Assembly: GCA_030141605.1 (NCBI GenBank)
Contig: JAQGDQ010002452.1
Location: 1 to 30,935 of the forward strand
Direction: 5' to 3'
Origin: Tubiluchus corallicola
Taxonomy: Eukaryota; Priapulida; Priapulimorpha; Priapulimorphida; Tubiluchidae
DNA length: 30,935 nt
Part shown: positions 1 to 9,162 of the stretch, piece by piece
Position numbering within the stretch: position 1 is the stretch's first letter
Layout: each line of letters starts with the position of its first letter
Position numbers and translations under genes: made by a program
The notes under the pieces: model-generated
The model's database searches: none
Seen by the model: the letters and a program-made list of their open reading frames with translations, nothing else
What the model was told of the DNA's origin: nothing

Positions 1-921
1 ATAAATGACGTTGAGTTACAAAAATCAAATGTATTATTAATAGGTCCAACTGGCTCTGGAAAAACATTGCTTGCTCAAACCCTTGCAAAAGTATTGCATG
101 TCCCCTTTGCTATAGCTGATGCTACAACTGTTACAGAGGCTGGATATGTAGGAGACGATGTTGAAAATGTACTCTTAAGGTTATACCAAGCTGCAGACTG
201 TAATGTCAAAGCAACTGAAAGAGGAATAATATATATAGATGAAATCGATAAAATAGGTAGAAAGTCTGAAAATACATCTATTACTAGAGATGTCTCAGGG
301 GAAGGAGTGCAACAAGCTCTTTTAAAAATAATTGAAGGTACTACCTCAAGTATAGCTCCTCAAGGAGGAAGAAAACACCCAATGCAAAAAATGATTGATA
401 TAAATACTGAAAATATTTTATTTATAGTTGGAGGAGCTTTTGATGGGATAGAGAAAATAATAGAAAAAAGAATTAATAAAAAAATAATGGGATTTGGTTC
501 AGATATTAAGAAAAATATTCAAAACTCTTTAAGTGAAACTTTAAAATATATTATTCCTGATGATTTAATTAAATTTGGGATGATACCTGAATTTACAGGA
601 AGGGTTCCTGTAATAACTGGATTAAACGAATTAGATGAAGAAAGTTTTATAAGAATACTAGTTGAACCTAAAAATTCTCTTGTAAAACAGTACAAGAAAT
701 ATTTTAGTTTTGATAATATTAAAATAGAATTTGAAGACAAAGCATTAGAAAAAATAGCACATTTAGCAAAAAAAAGAAATATAGGCGCTAGAGGTTTAAG
801 ATCTATTCTTGAAAAAATCATGTTAGACCTAATGTATGAAGTACCATCAAAAGAAGGTATCTCAGAAATTATAATTACAAAAGAAAGTATTGAAGATAAA
901 GAAAAAGTAATAATAAAATAG
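1..921 (+). CDS. clpX: ATP-dependent Clp protease ATP-binding subunit ClpX (5' truncated by window edge)
   Basis: AAA+ unfoldase that recognises, unfolds and feeds substrates into the ClpP protease in the cytoplasm. The frame is open from base 1, so the start and the N-terminal zinc-binding domain lie outside the window. Visible: Walker A GPTGSGKT (bases 43-66), pore loop EAGYVGDD, Walker [10 protein letters not shown], the [14 protein letters not shown] stretch, the GGRKHP loop, a sensor region GGAFDG, an MGFG (IGF-type, ClpP-docking) loop, and the sensor-2 motif GARGLRS near the C-terminus. The match to the family is continuous from Walker A to the end. The stop is 12 bases before the lon start and an AGGAGAGG ribosome binding site lies between them, so the two were probably co-transcribed. 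Identity is essentially certain; only the missing 5' end limits the call. Confidence 0.97.
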   Translation: MNDVELQKSNVLLIGPTGSGKTLLAQTLAKVLHVPFAIADATTVTEAGYVGDDVENVLLRLYQAADCNVKATERGIIYIDEIDKIGRKSENTSITRDVSGEGVQQALLKIIEGTTSSIAPQGGRKHPMQKMIDINTENILFIVGGAFDGIEKIIEKRINKKIMGFGSDIKKNIQNSLSETLKYIIPDDLIKFGMIPEFTGRVPVITGLNELDEESFIRILVEPKNSLVKQYKKYFSFDNIKIEFEDKALEKIAHLAKKRNIGARGLRSILEKIMLDLMYEVPSKEGISEIIITKESIEDKEKVIIK

Positions 922-933
922 GAGAGGTTCATT

Positions 934-1821
934 ATGAGTAAACTACCATTTTTAGCTCTTAGGGACTTAGTTATATTCCCAGGAGTTATAACCCCTATCT
1001 TCGTTGGAAGAGATAGTAGCTTAAAAAGTATTGATGCTGCAATAAATGAAAGTGGAGAAATTATTATAGCTATGCAAAAAGACCCTAGAGTCTCAGACCC
1101 AGAATTTCCAAAAGATATCTACACAACTGGTATAGTTGCATCAGTGGTTCAAACAATAAAACTAGCTAATAAAAATGTAAAAGTATTATTAGAGGGAACT
1201 AAGCGAGTTTCTATAGACCATATAGAAGTTGAAAATGAAGTTAGTGTCGCCTCTTATAAAAATATAATCAACACTGGCATAGAGTCGCCTTTAGTAGAGG
1301 AGGCTTTAAAAAGAAAAATTATAAAGTGCTTTGAAACATATGCTAAATTGAGTAATAAAATACCAATTGATATATTAACCGAAATAAAATCAATTAATAA
1401 ACTTGACAAAATAATTGATACTGTGGCAACACACTCAGATATGCCTGCACCACTAAAACAAGAAATATTAGAAGTATTTGAGCTAGAAGAAAGGTGTTAT
1501 AAACTAATAGAAATAATAAATGAAGAAATATCAATCACAGGCTTAGAAAATAAAATTGATTCTAAAGTGAAAGATAGAATAAATGAAGCACAAAAATCTT
1601 ATTTTTTAAGAGAAAAAATGAGTGCAATAAAAGAGGAACTGGGAGAAGGAACTACAGAAGATGATGAACTAGAAGAGCTTAAAGAAAAAATAGAAAAAAA
1701 CAAACTTCCTAAAAAAATAAAAATAAAATTAGATAAAGAATTAAAAAGACTTTCTAAAATGACAGCTTTTTCAGCAGAAGCTTCAGTTATAATCACAATG
1801 GACAGAATTTTCTGTCCATAA
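934..1821 (+). pseudogene. lon: Lon protease, truncated: N-terminal substrate-binding domain only
   Basis: Lon is an ATP-dependent AAA+ serine protease of roughly 770-810 residues. This frame codes only 295. Residues 1 to about 200 match the Lon N-terminal domain (LPFLALRDLVIFPG, DPEFPKDIYTTGIVASV), and the coiled helical linker follows (SYFLREKMSAIKEELGEG). The match holds to LSKMTAFSAEASVI, where family members continue into the AAA+ module; here the frame ends nine residues later in ITMDRIFCP. The tail faintly resembles the conserved YxDWxLxLPW that should follow. Walker A/B and the Ser-Lys protease dyad are absent. The stop lies inside or next to a 22-bp palindrome, 2 bases from the facing tig stop. 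No lon remainder is seen elsewhere in the window. It is probably non-functional as a protease; an inversion, a deletion or an assembly join are all possible. Confidence 0.9.
1798..1819. repeat. Near-perfect palindrome at the lon/tig junction
   Basis: A 10-base arm ATGGACAGAA is followed by TT and the exact reverse complement TTCTGTCCAT. It covers the last codons of the truncated lon frame and ends 4 bases before the stop codon of the convergent tig gene. Neither strand has a run of T after the stem (plus strand AAAATTATAC; minus strand TGTGATTATA), so it is a poor intrinsic terminator even though a tail-to-tail junction is a usual place for one. It may be a recombination site, a fold-back artefact or simply a stem-loop. 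Confidence 0.7.
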
Positions 1822-1823
1822 AA

Positions 1824-3125
1824 TTATACTTTATTTATTATATTAGAATTATCTAATAAAAAGGTTATAGTTTTTTCTAATTTTAGCGAAGCCTTCATGT
1901 TTGACTTAAAGTTCTCTATAGGTCCATATTCTTTTATTTTTTCAATATATTTATCTTTTTCTAAGTTATACTCTTTAGCAGTTTTTTCAATTTTATTTTC
2001 ATACTCATCATCAGTGACTTCTATGTTTTCAAGTTCGCTTATTTTTGTAAGTATAAAGTTATTTTTTAAGTCCCTTATAATTTCAGGTGTCATATTTTCC
2101 TTATAGCTGTCAAAATTATTTTTTATTTGATCCTTTATAAGTTTTTCATCAATACCCTGTTTCTTAAAATTTTCAAATAGTCTATTAAGTCTTTCCATTA
2201 CCTCTCTTTCAATCATGCTTTTAGGTAAATTAATTTCTGTTTTTTCACTTAACTTTTCAAGTAATAGAGTTTTTAAGTTTTCTGTACTTGTTTTTTCTTT
2301 TGTGACTAATAAGCTTTCTTTTGTTTTATTTTTCATATCAGCTAAGTTTTCATAGTTAAAATCTTTTGCAAACTCATCATCTATTTCAGGGTATACCACT
2401 TTTTTTATTTTATTTATCCTTACTTTAAATATAGCTTCTTTTCCAGCTAAGTCTTTGCTTTGATATTCCTTTGGAAAGGTTACTTTTATATCACCTTCTT
2501 GGCTTTCTTCATATCCAACAAGTTGCTCTTCAAAGTTATCAATAAATTGTTTTGACCCAAGTTCTAACTCATGGCTTTCACTTTTTCCACCTTGAAAAGG
2601 AATGTTATCAATAAATCCTTCAAATGCAATATCTACAATATCTCCTAATTTTGCTTTATACCCTTTTTCAGCTTCTTTTTGCTTTTTACTTTCTTCTCTT
2701 TTTTTATCAATAGCAGTGTTTACTTCTTCCTCAGAAACCTCTATTTTTTCTTTTTCTAAAGAAATTTCTTTGTAGCTGTCTATTTTAGCTTCAGGGAACT
2801 CTTCCAATATGTAAGTACAATCAAATTTGTCACTATTTAACTTAATGTTATCCATTTTAAAATCATATATTTTTATATTTTCTTTTTTTGAAATATTTTC
2901 GATGTTATTTAAAAATAGTTTTTCCCCTAAAGAATTTCCAATGTGATCTTTAAACTTTTCAATAATAACAGAGTTTGGTATTTTTCCCTTTCTAAAACCA
3001 GGTATATTAGCATCCTTTCTAAGATCATCTATTATTTTTTTTAACTCTTGAATAACCTCTTCTCCTGAAAAATTTGCAATTAATTCAAGCTCTGAGTTTT
3101 CAAGTTTATTAATGTTATAATTCAT
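1824..3125 (-). CDS. tig: Trigger factor, ribosome-associated chaperone and peptidyl-prolyl isomerase
   Basis: Trigger factor binds the ribosome beside the exit tunnel and helps nascent chains fold. The 433 residues match the usual length. The N-terminal ribosome-binding domain has the signature GFRKGKIP (near residue 43). A central FKBP-like PPIase domain (about residues 160-245) has GDIVDIAFEGFIDN, FQGGKSE and LVGYEE, and a helical C-terminal chaperone domain follows. The start is an ATG preceded by AGGAGG. It is tail-to-tail with truncated lon; in many bacteria tig lies upstream of clpP-clpX-lon on the same strand, so its inverted position is notable. The 199 bases between it and rbfA are AT-rich, and I find no convincing promoter or terminator there. 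Confidence 0.96.
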   Translation of the reverse strand: MNYNINKLENSELELIANFSGEEVIQELKKIIDDLRKDANIPGFRKGKIPNSVIIEKFKDHIGNSLGEKLFLNNIENISKKENIKIYDFKMDNIKLNSDKFDCTYILEEFPEAKIDSYKEISLEKEKIEVSEEEVNTAIDKKREESKKQKEAEKGYKAKLGDIVDIAFEGFIDNIPFQGGKSESHELELGSKQFIDNFEEQLVGYEESQEGDIKVTFPKEYQSKDLAGKEAIFKVRINKIKKVVYPEIDDEFAKDFNYENLADMKNKTKESLLVTKEKTSTENLKTLLLEKLSEKTEINLPKSMIEREVMERLNRLFENFKKQGIDEKLIKDQIKNNFDSYKENMTPEIIRDLKNNFILTKISELENIEVTDDEYENKIEKTAKEYNLEKDKYIEKIKEYGPIENFKSNMKASLKLEKTITFLLDNSNIINKV

Positions 3126-3324
3126 TTTTCCTCCTAAGTATATAATATTTTTTTGTTTAATTATTTTTACTGTTTTTTCATTTTACTTGTATTAGAAATA
3201 CTAAATTGTATAAAATATGCTGTATGTAGTTTAGTATGCTTTAATTTTAATTATTTTTTAAATTAAATAATGCTAGTAAAAGCTTTAAAAGTATTGAAAT
3301 TGACATCTATAATATTATAAATTT

Positions 3325-3699
3325 TTATTTATTTTTTATATCATCTAGTATCTTAGTTATTTCAATTAAATGTTTTATACCTTCATCTAAATGAGGCCTA
3401 ACCTCTGGGGTATACCTAATGTCAAGTTCCTCAGATATTCTTTTTCTTAAAAAACCTTTTATTTCCACTAACCCTAAAAATATTTTTTCTTCAAACTTTG
3501 AATTTTCATCTTTTAGCTCTGAATGTTCTGGATCAAGTACACTAAAATATACATCTGCAAACTTTAAATCTGGAGTCACTATACATTTTGTAACTGAGAC
3601 AACTCCGTGGACTTTTGGATTTCTAATTTCTTCTAATATAGTTTTTGAAATGACTCTAGTTATTTCTTTTTCAATAGCAGTGATTCTTTCTTTTTTCAT
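3325..3699 (-). CDS. rbfA: Ribosome-binding factor A
   Basis: RbfA is a small KH-type protein that binds the 30S subunit during late 16S rRNA maturation, near helix 1, and supports growth in the cold. The 124 residues match the family: N-terminal RITAIEKEITRVISKTI, the core PDLKFADVYFSVL, and the C-terminal DIRYTPEVRPHLDEG that corresponds to the usual R.xPxLxFxxD block. It starts 12 bases after the infB stop, with AAGGGG as ribosome binding site, and is the last gene of the rimP-nusA-rnpM-infB-rbfA operon, the standard position. Confidence 0.95.
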   Translation of the reverse strand: MKKERITAIEKEITRVISKTILEEIRNPKVHGVVSVTKCIVTPDLKFADVYFSVLDPEHSELKDENSKFEEKIFLGLVEIKGFLRKRISEELDIRYTPEVRPHLDEGIKHLIEITKILDDIKNK

Positions 3700-3711
3700 T
3701 AATAAAACCCC

Positions 3712-5907
3712 TTATTTTGATAACTTTCTTTTTATTTCTTCAATTTCATATGCTTCAACTATATCCCCTTCTTTAATGTCATTAAAGTTTTCAATATTTA
3801 ACCCGCACTCTTGTCCAGATATAACCTCTTTAGCATCATCCTTATATCTTTTTAATGATTCCAGCTTACCATCAAAAATAATGACTCCATCTCTAACTAT
3901 TCTTATATTTGACTCTTTTTTTATTTTGCCATCTACAACTAAACATCCAGCTATATTTCCAACTTTAGAAACTTTAAATACTTTTTTTATTTCTATTCTT
4001 CCTAAGTAATTTTCTTTATATTCAGGATCTAAAAGGCCAGATAAAGACTGCTCTATTTCTTCTATAATTTTATAAATTATATTGTATGTTTTTATTTGAA
4101 CACCTGTTTTTTCAGCTTCTTTTATAGCTTTTGTTGTTGGTCTGACATGAAAACCTATAATTATAGCATCAGATGCATCAGCTAGCTTTACATCTCCTTC
4201 TGATATTGCTCCTGCCATTGACTGTATAATATTAACAGCAACCTCATCTGTTGATAATTTATTTAATGATTCCTTTAAAGCTTCTACAGAGCCGTTAGAG
4301 TCTCCTCTTAAAATTAATTTTAATTCTTTTACGCTTTGTTCTTCTAATTCTAAGGAGAGAGTTTCTAAAGTAACTCGCTTTTTTTGGTTTTGATTTTTAA
4401 GTTTTCTTTCTTTTTCTATTTTTTCTACTATTTTTTTTGCTTGTTGTTCATTCTTTAGCACATATACTAAAGCTCCTGCTTCTGGAACATCATTAAAGCC
4501 AATTATTTCAACAGGTTGAGAAATGTTCTTTGATTTGACTCTATTTCCGTGGTCATCAATTAAGGCTCTTACTTTACCATAAACATTTCCAGCTACAATA
4601 ACATCTCCTACTTTTATTTCCCCTTCCTGTATAAGGACATCTGCAACTGCTCCCATTTTTGTATCTAACCTTGACTCTAAAACAATTGCTTTAGCTCTTT
4701 TATGCCTATTTCCTTTTAATTCCATTAACTCAGCTGTTAAAAGTATATTTTCTAAAAGCTCATCTATATTCTTACCAAATTTAGCAGATATTTCAACAAA
4801 TTCTGTGTTTCCGCCCCATTCTACAGGTATTAATTTATGTTCCATAAGTTGTTGCTTTACTCTTTGAGCATCTGCATCAGGTTTGTCTATTTTATTAATT
4901 GCAACTATTATAGGAACACCTGCTTCTTTGGCATGAGATATTGCCTCTATACTTTGAGGCTTTATTCCGTCATCAGCTGCAACTACAAGAATAGCAATAT
5001 CTGTTACTTGAGCTCCTCTTGATCTCATTTCAGTAAAAGCTTCATGTCCAGGTGTGTCTATAAAGGTTATTTTTTTACCATTTTTTATTATTTGATACGC
5101 ACCTATCTTTTGAGTTATCCCTCCAGCTTCTCCATCAGCAACATTTGTTTTTCTAATAGTGTCTAATAATGAGGTTTTACCGTGGTCAACATGTCCCATT
5201 ATTGTAATGATAGGACATCTTTCTTCTAAATCTTCTTCTTTATCATCAATTTCTAAATGAAATTTTTCTCCAAAAGATTTTTCAACCTTTTCTTCTTTTT
5301 CCACTAAGATGTCATAAAGCATTGCTATTTCTTCAGCTAACTTAAAATTAATAGAGCTATTTATTGTGTACATTAAACCTTTTAACATGATTTTCTTTAT
5401 AATTTCAGATGATTTTACCCCTAATTTATCTGCAAGGTCATGTATTGTAATATCTTCTTGTATTTTGATTACTTTTATCTCTTCTCCAGAATCTTCTTTT
5501 ATATTTTTTTCGATAGCTCTCACATTACCTTTATTTTTATATTTTTTTCTTTTTTTCTTTGCAATTGTTCCTTCAAATGAAAAAGCACTTTTTACTGATT
5601 TATCAAATTTTCTTTTGCTTTCTTTTTCAATTTTTTTTGTATTTTCTTTTTTTGGGCTTGCTTCAATTTTGTTTTCTTCTACTATCTCTTTTTTATGTTT
5701 TGGTTTTTTGGTAACTTCAATTGGTTTTTTTACCACTTTTTGATGTTTATCTTTATTGTCAAAATATTCCTTTATAGCTTTTATTTCTTCATCTGATAAT
5801 CCTGTTAAATGTGAATGTATATCAAGACCAAGCTCTTCTATTTCCTTTATAAATTTCTTGCTTGAATACCCATAGATTTTTGCCACTTCATAAACTCTTG
5901 TTTTCAT
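3712..5907 (-). CDS. infB: Translation initiation factor IF-2
   Basis: GTPase that brings fMet-tRNA to the 30S subunit and promotes subunit joining. 731 residues. Order of parts: an N-terminal IF2N module (about 1-50, RVYEVAKIYGYSSKKFIKEI), a very lysine-rich low-complexity linker (about 50-140), a second IF2N module (about 148-200, ITIHDLADKLGVKSSEIIKK), then the G domain with G1 GHVDHGKTS (near 238), G3 DTPGHEAF and G4 NKID, and domains II, III and IV (C1/C2) to the end. Start ATG with AGGAGGT upstream. A 107-base gap with an inverted repeat separates it from rnpM. Complete and unambiguous. Confidence 0.98.
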   Translation of the reverse strand: MKTRVYEVAKIYGYSSKKFIKEIEELGLDIHSHLTGLSDEEIKAIKEYFDNKDKHQKVVKKPIEVTKKPKHKKEIVEENKIEASPKKENTKKIEKESKRKFDKSVKSAFSFEGTIAKKKRKKYKNKGNVRAIEKNIKEDSGEEIKVIKIQEDITIHDLADKLGVKSSEIIKKIMLKGLMYTINSSINFKLAEEIAMLYDILVEKEEKVEKSFGEKFHLEIDDKEEDLEERCPIITIMGHVDHGKTSLLDTIRKTNVADGEAGGITQKIGAYQIIKNGKKITFIDTPGHEAFTEMRSRGAQVTDIAILVVAADDGIKPQSIEAISHAKEAGVPIIVAINKIDKPDADAQRVKQQLMEHKLIPVEWGGNTEFVEISAKFGKNIDELLENILLTAELMELKGNRHKRAKAIVLESRLDTKMGAVADVLIQEGEIKVGDVIVAGNVYGKVRALIDDHGNRVKSKNISQPVEIIGFNDVPEAGALVYVLKNEQQAKKIVEKIEKERKLKNQNQKKRVTLETLSLELEEQSVKELKLILRGDSNGSVEALKESLNKLSTDEVAVNIIQSMAGAISEGDVKLADASDAIIIGFHVRPTTKAIKEAEKTGVQIKTYNIIYKIIEEIEQSLSGLLDPEYKENYLGRIEIKKVFKVSKVGNIAGCLVVDGKIKKESNIRIVRDGVIIFDGKLESLKRYKDDAKEVISGQECGLNIENFNDIKEGDIVEAYEIEEIKRKLSK

Positions 5908-5941
5908 ACACTACCTCCTATACCTACTATAGCGCCATTTC

Positions 5942-5985
5942 TTAGAAAATACTAACTTTATATTTTAAGCATTTAAATTTTCTAA
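5942..5985 (-). other. Inverted repeat in the rnpM-infB gap
   Basis: Arms TTAGAAAAT (5942-5950) and ATTTTCTAA (5977-5985) are exact reverse complements separated by 26 AT-rich bases. They lie in the 107-base gap upstream of the infB ribosome binding site. In the transcript this could form a weak stem and affect infB expression or mRNA processing. There is no GC-rich stem and no adjacent T-run, so it is not an intrinsic terminator. In DNA this AT-rich, a 9-bp repeat may be chance. Confidence 0.3.
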
Positions 5986-6014
5986 ATTGTATAATTACTA
6001 CTTGATTTAGTTTT

Positions 6015-6272
6015 CTATAAATCTGTTAATTTATGAAGAACTTTATTAACTTGATCTAAACTTTTTTTTTGAAAATTACCTTTGTTTTTCTTTATAAATT
6101 TTGTAATGCAACCTTTATCTGTACAAATATAAATGCCTTTTCCTAAACCTTGTAGATTTTGTTTTTCATCTAGGATAAACTCGTTATTTGTAAAAAAAAA
6201 CTTCATCAAATTGATTTTTTCTTTTTTGCTTTTGCATACTTTGCAACACCTATTTACCTTATTTATCATCAT
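6015..6272 (-). CDS. rnpM: YlxR/RnpM-family nucleic-acid-binding protein (DUF448)
   Basis: Small RNA-binding protein of the YlxR family, encoded between nusA and infB in many Firmicutes and Fusobacteria; the B. subtilis member has been linked to regulation of RNase P. The 85 residues show the family layout: N-terminal RCCKVCKSKK (normally RxCxxC), central LMKFFFTNNEFILD, GLGKGIYICTDKGC (normally GRGxYxC...C) and a C-terminal helix. The start overlaps the nusA stop by 14 bases within ATGATGATAAATAA, which suggests translational coupling; the second ATG (6269) is equally possible, and no good Shine-Dalgarno separates them. The L7Ae-like ylxQ gene that often follows is absent. Confidence 0.88.
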   Translation of the reverse strand: MMINKVNRCCKVCKSKKEKINLMKFFFTNNEFILDEKQNLQGLGKGIYICTDKGCITKFIKKNKGNFQKKSLDQVNKVLHKLTDL

Positions 6273-7317
6273 CTGTTTCTTCTGTTTTTATATCAATTTT
6301 AACACCAGTTAGCTTTGCAGAAAGTCTTGCATTTTGACCTTTTTTGCCTATTGCTAAAGATAACTGGTCTCTAGCGACAGTTACTAGCGCTGTTCCTTCT
6401 TTTTCATTTATATCTACAGATATTATTTTAGCTGGACTCAAAGCAGTTTTTACGTAATTTTCTAAGTTGTTGCTCCACTCAATGATATCAATTTTTTCTC
6501 CGTTTAACTCATCAACTATATTTTTTATTCTATTCCCTTGTTGACCTATACAGGCTCCAACAGTGTCAATGTTTTCATTTTCTGAACATACTGATATTTT
6601 AGTTCTTGATCCAGGTTCTCTTACTATGTTTTTTATTTCTATTTCATTTTCTGAAATCTCAGGAATTTCTAATTCAAAAAGTTTTTCAAGAAATTTTTCT
6701 GATTTTCTAGTGATATTTATTTTAGGAAACTTATTTGTTTTTTCAACAGAGTCTACATATACCTTTATTCTGTCTCCCACTCTATAAAAATCATTTGATA
6801 ATTGTTCGTTATATGACAGGATAACCTCAGAACCCATATATTCAATATATAGATTGTTCTTTTCATCAATTCTTCTGACAACACCTACTATTAAATCGTT
6901 TTCTTTTGTTTTAAATTTATTAAAGATATTTTCCCTTTCAGCCTCTCTAACTTTTTGAATTACTATTTGTTTACCGTTTTGAATAGCATTTCTTCTGAAG
7001 TTCTCACAATCTATGTCTATATCTATTGTTTTTCCTAGTTTAGTTCTTTTTTTAAATTTTTTAGCATCTTCTAAAGAGATTTCTAACTCTGGATTTTCCA
7101 CCTCATCAACAACAGTTTTTCTTAAAAAGACTTTTATTTCACCAGTGTCTCTATTAATTTTAATATTTGCTTGTTCATTATTTCCATAGTTTTTTTTGTA
7201 TGCAGCATGCAAAGCTTGCTCTACAGTTTCTAAAAGCATTTCTTTTTCAATACCCTTATCTCTTTCTAATTCATCTAAAGCTTCTAGAAATGCCCTTTGC
7301 TCTTTTAAATTCATCAT
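6259..7317 (-). CDS. nusA: Transcription termination/antitermination factor NusA
   Basis: NusA binds RNA polymerase and nascent RNA to modulate pausing, intrinsic termination and antitermination. The 352 residues fit the short form without the acidic C-terminal repeats of proteobacteria. The N-terminal polymerase-binding domain (about 1-130) begins with AFLEALDELERDKGIEKE; an S1 domain follows (DLIVGVVRRIDEKNNLYIEYMG), then KH1 (EPGSRTKISVCSENENIDTVGACIG) and KH2 with the GxxG signature AIGKKGQNARLSAKLTG near the C-terminus. It lies 16 bases after rimP. In B. subtilis NusA represses its own operon by stimulating a leader terminator; a comparable terminator is present upstream of rimP here (7841-7872). 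Confidence 0.97.
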   Translation of the reverse strand: MMNLKEQRAFLEALDELERDKGIEKEMLLETVEQALHAAYKKNYGNNEQANIKINRDTGEIKVFLRKTVVDEVENPELEISLEDAKKFKKRTKLGKTIDIDIDCENFRRNAIQNGKQIVIQKVREAERENIFNKFKTKENDLIVGVVRRIDEKNNLYIEYMGSEVILSYNEQLSNDFYRVGDRIKVYVDSVEKTNKFPKINITRKSEKFLEKLFELEIPEISENEIEIKNIVREPGSRTKISVCSENENIDTVGACIGQQGNRIKNIVDELNGEKIDIIEWSNNLENYVKTALSPAKIISVDINEKEGTALVTVARDQLSLAIGKKGQNARLSAKLTGVKIDIKTEETDDDK

Positions 7318-7333
7318 ACCTCCTTAGATTATA

Positions 7334-7795
7334 TTACCATTCAAAAATCAAATTAGCTTTTTTAATTTTTTCATATGGTATTTCGATCTCGTCATCCCCT
7401 ATTAGCAATATCAATTTTTTATTTTTATATTCTTTTAATATCCCTGTATAATTTTTCTTGTCTTTAATTTTCTGCTTGAGTATAATTTTGGCCTTCTCAC
7501 CTAGAAATCTTATGAAATCTTTTTCTTTCTTTAAAGGCCTTTCTAGACCAGGAGATGAAACTTCTAATATAAATTTATCTTCAATTAAGTTGTCTACGAT
7601 TTTATCTATTTTTTCACTAACTAATGCACAATCATCTATTGTTACCTCTTGGTCTAATTTTTCTATATATATTCTTAAATACCAATACCCACCATCTTGT
7701 ATGTATTCAATATCAACTATGCTGATTCCAAGATTAGTAATTATACTTCCAATAGCTTTTTCTACTTCTATTTCAACAAAACTATTATTTTTCAT
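7334..7795 (-). CDS. rimP: Ribosome maturation factor RimP
   Basis: RimP takes part in assembly of the 30S subunit. The 153 residues show the two-domain family pattern: an N-terminal alpha/beta domain with LGISIVDIEYIQDGGYWYLR and the conserved VSSPGLERPL block (VSEKIDKIVDN...LEVSSPGLERPLKKEKDF), then an SH3-like C-terminal domain (GILKEYKNKKLILLIGDDEIEIPYEKIKKANL). Start ATG with AGAGGTG six bases upstream. First gene of the nusA-infB operon, as in most bacteria; promoter and terminator-like leader lie directly upstream. Confidence 0.95.
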   Translation of the reverse strand: MKNNSFVEIEVEKAIGSIITNLGISIVDIEYIQDGGYWYLRIYIEKLDQEVTIDDCALVSEKIDKIVDNLIEDKFILEVSSPGLERPLKKEKDFIRFLGEKAKIILKQKIKDKKNYTGILKEYKNKKLILLIGDDEIEIPYEKIKKANLIFEW

Positions 7796-7840
7796 TATTC
7801 ACCTCTTTTTACTAAAATTTTAATTAAAAAAAATCGTAAT

Positions 7841-7872
7841 AAAAAATTAGAAGTGGGATTCGCCCACTTCTA
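7841..7872 (-). terminator. Intrinsic terminator in the rimP leader (possible attenuator)
   Basis: On the minus strand a 10-bp perfect stem TAGAAGTGGG / CCCACTTCTA with a 5-base loop CGAAT is followed by ATTTTTT and, after seven bases, a further run of eight T. This is a textbook intrinsic terminator. It lies downstream of tgt, but also about 20 nt downstream of the predicted start of the rimP promoter (7897-7925) and about 45 bases upstream of the rimP start codon. Transcripts from that promoter must therefore read through it to reach rimP. Confidence 0.85.
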
Positions 7873-7896
7873 GAGTATTATCTATTAAATTTACCC

Positions 7897-7925
7897 ATTA
7901 TATCATATAATAGGTTATAAGTCAA
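7897..7925 (-). promoter_or_regulatory. Sigma-70-type promoter for rimP-nusA-rnpM-infB-rbfA
   Basis: Minus strand: -35 TTGACT (7925-7920), 17-base spacer, -10 TATAAT (7902-7897). This is among the best consensus matches in the window. Expected transcription start is near 7890. It lies just after tgt and points at rimP, with a terminator hairpin between them. Confidence 0.75.
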
Positions 7926-7978
7926 ATTAAAAATAATAAAATTCAGATAATATTTTAAATGCCTCACTATAAATTGCT

Positions 7979-9130
<1,152 letters not shown>

Positions 9131-9162
9131 TTAAATAAAGGTTTATATACATTTACTGAAGT

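Noticed and set aside
1790-1826. Insertion-sequence footprint as the cause of the lon break
   Set aside because: No transposase, no second inverted end and no target duplication visible; only one palindrome at the junction.
1897-2106. Plus-strand open frame within tig, and the similar frames opposite infB, relA, nusA and bamA
   Set aside because: All are shadows of well-supported genes on the other strand, without ribosome binding sites or recognisable protein features.
3126-3324. Promoter for tig in the rbfA-tig gap
   Set aside because: Several AT-rich -10-like strings occur, but none has a -35 of reasonable quality at 16-18 bases.
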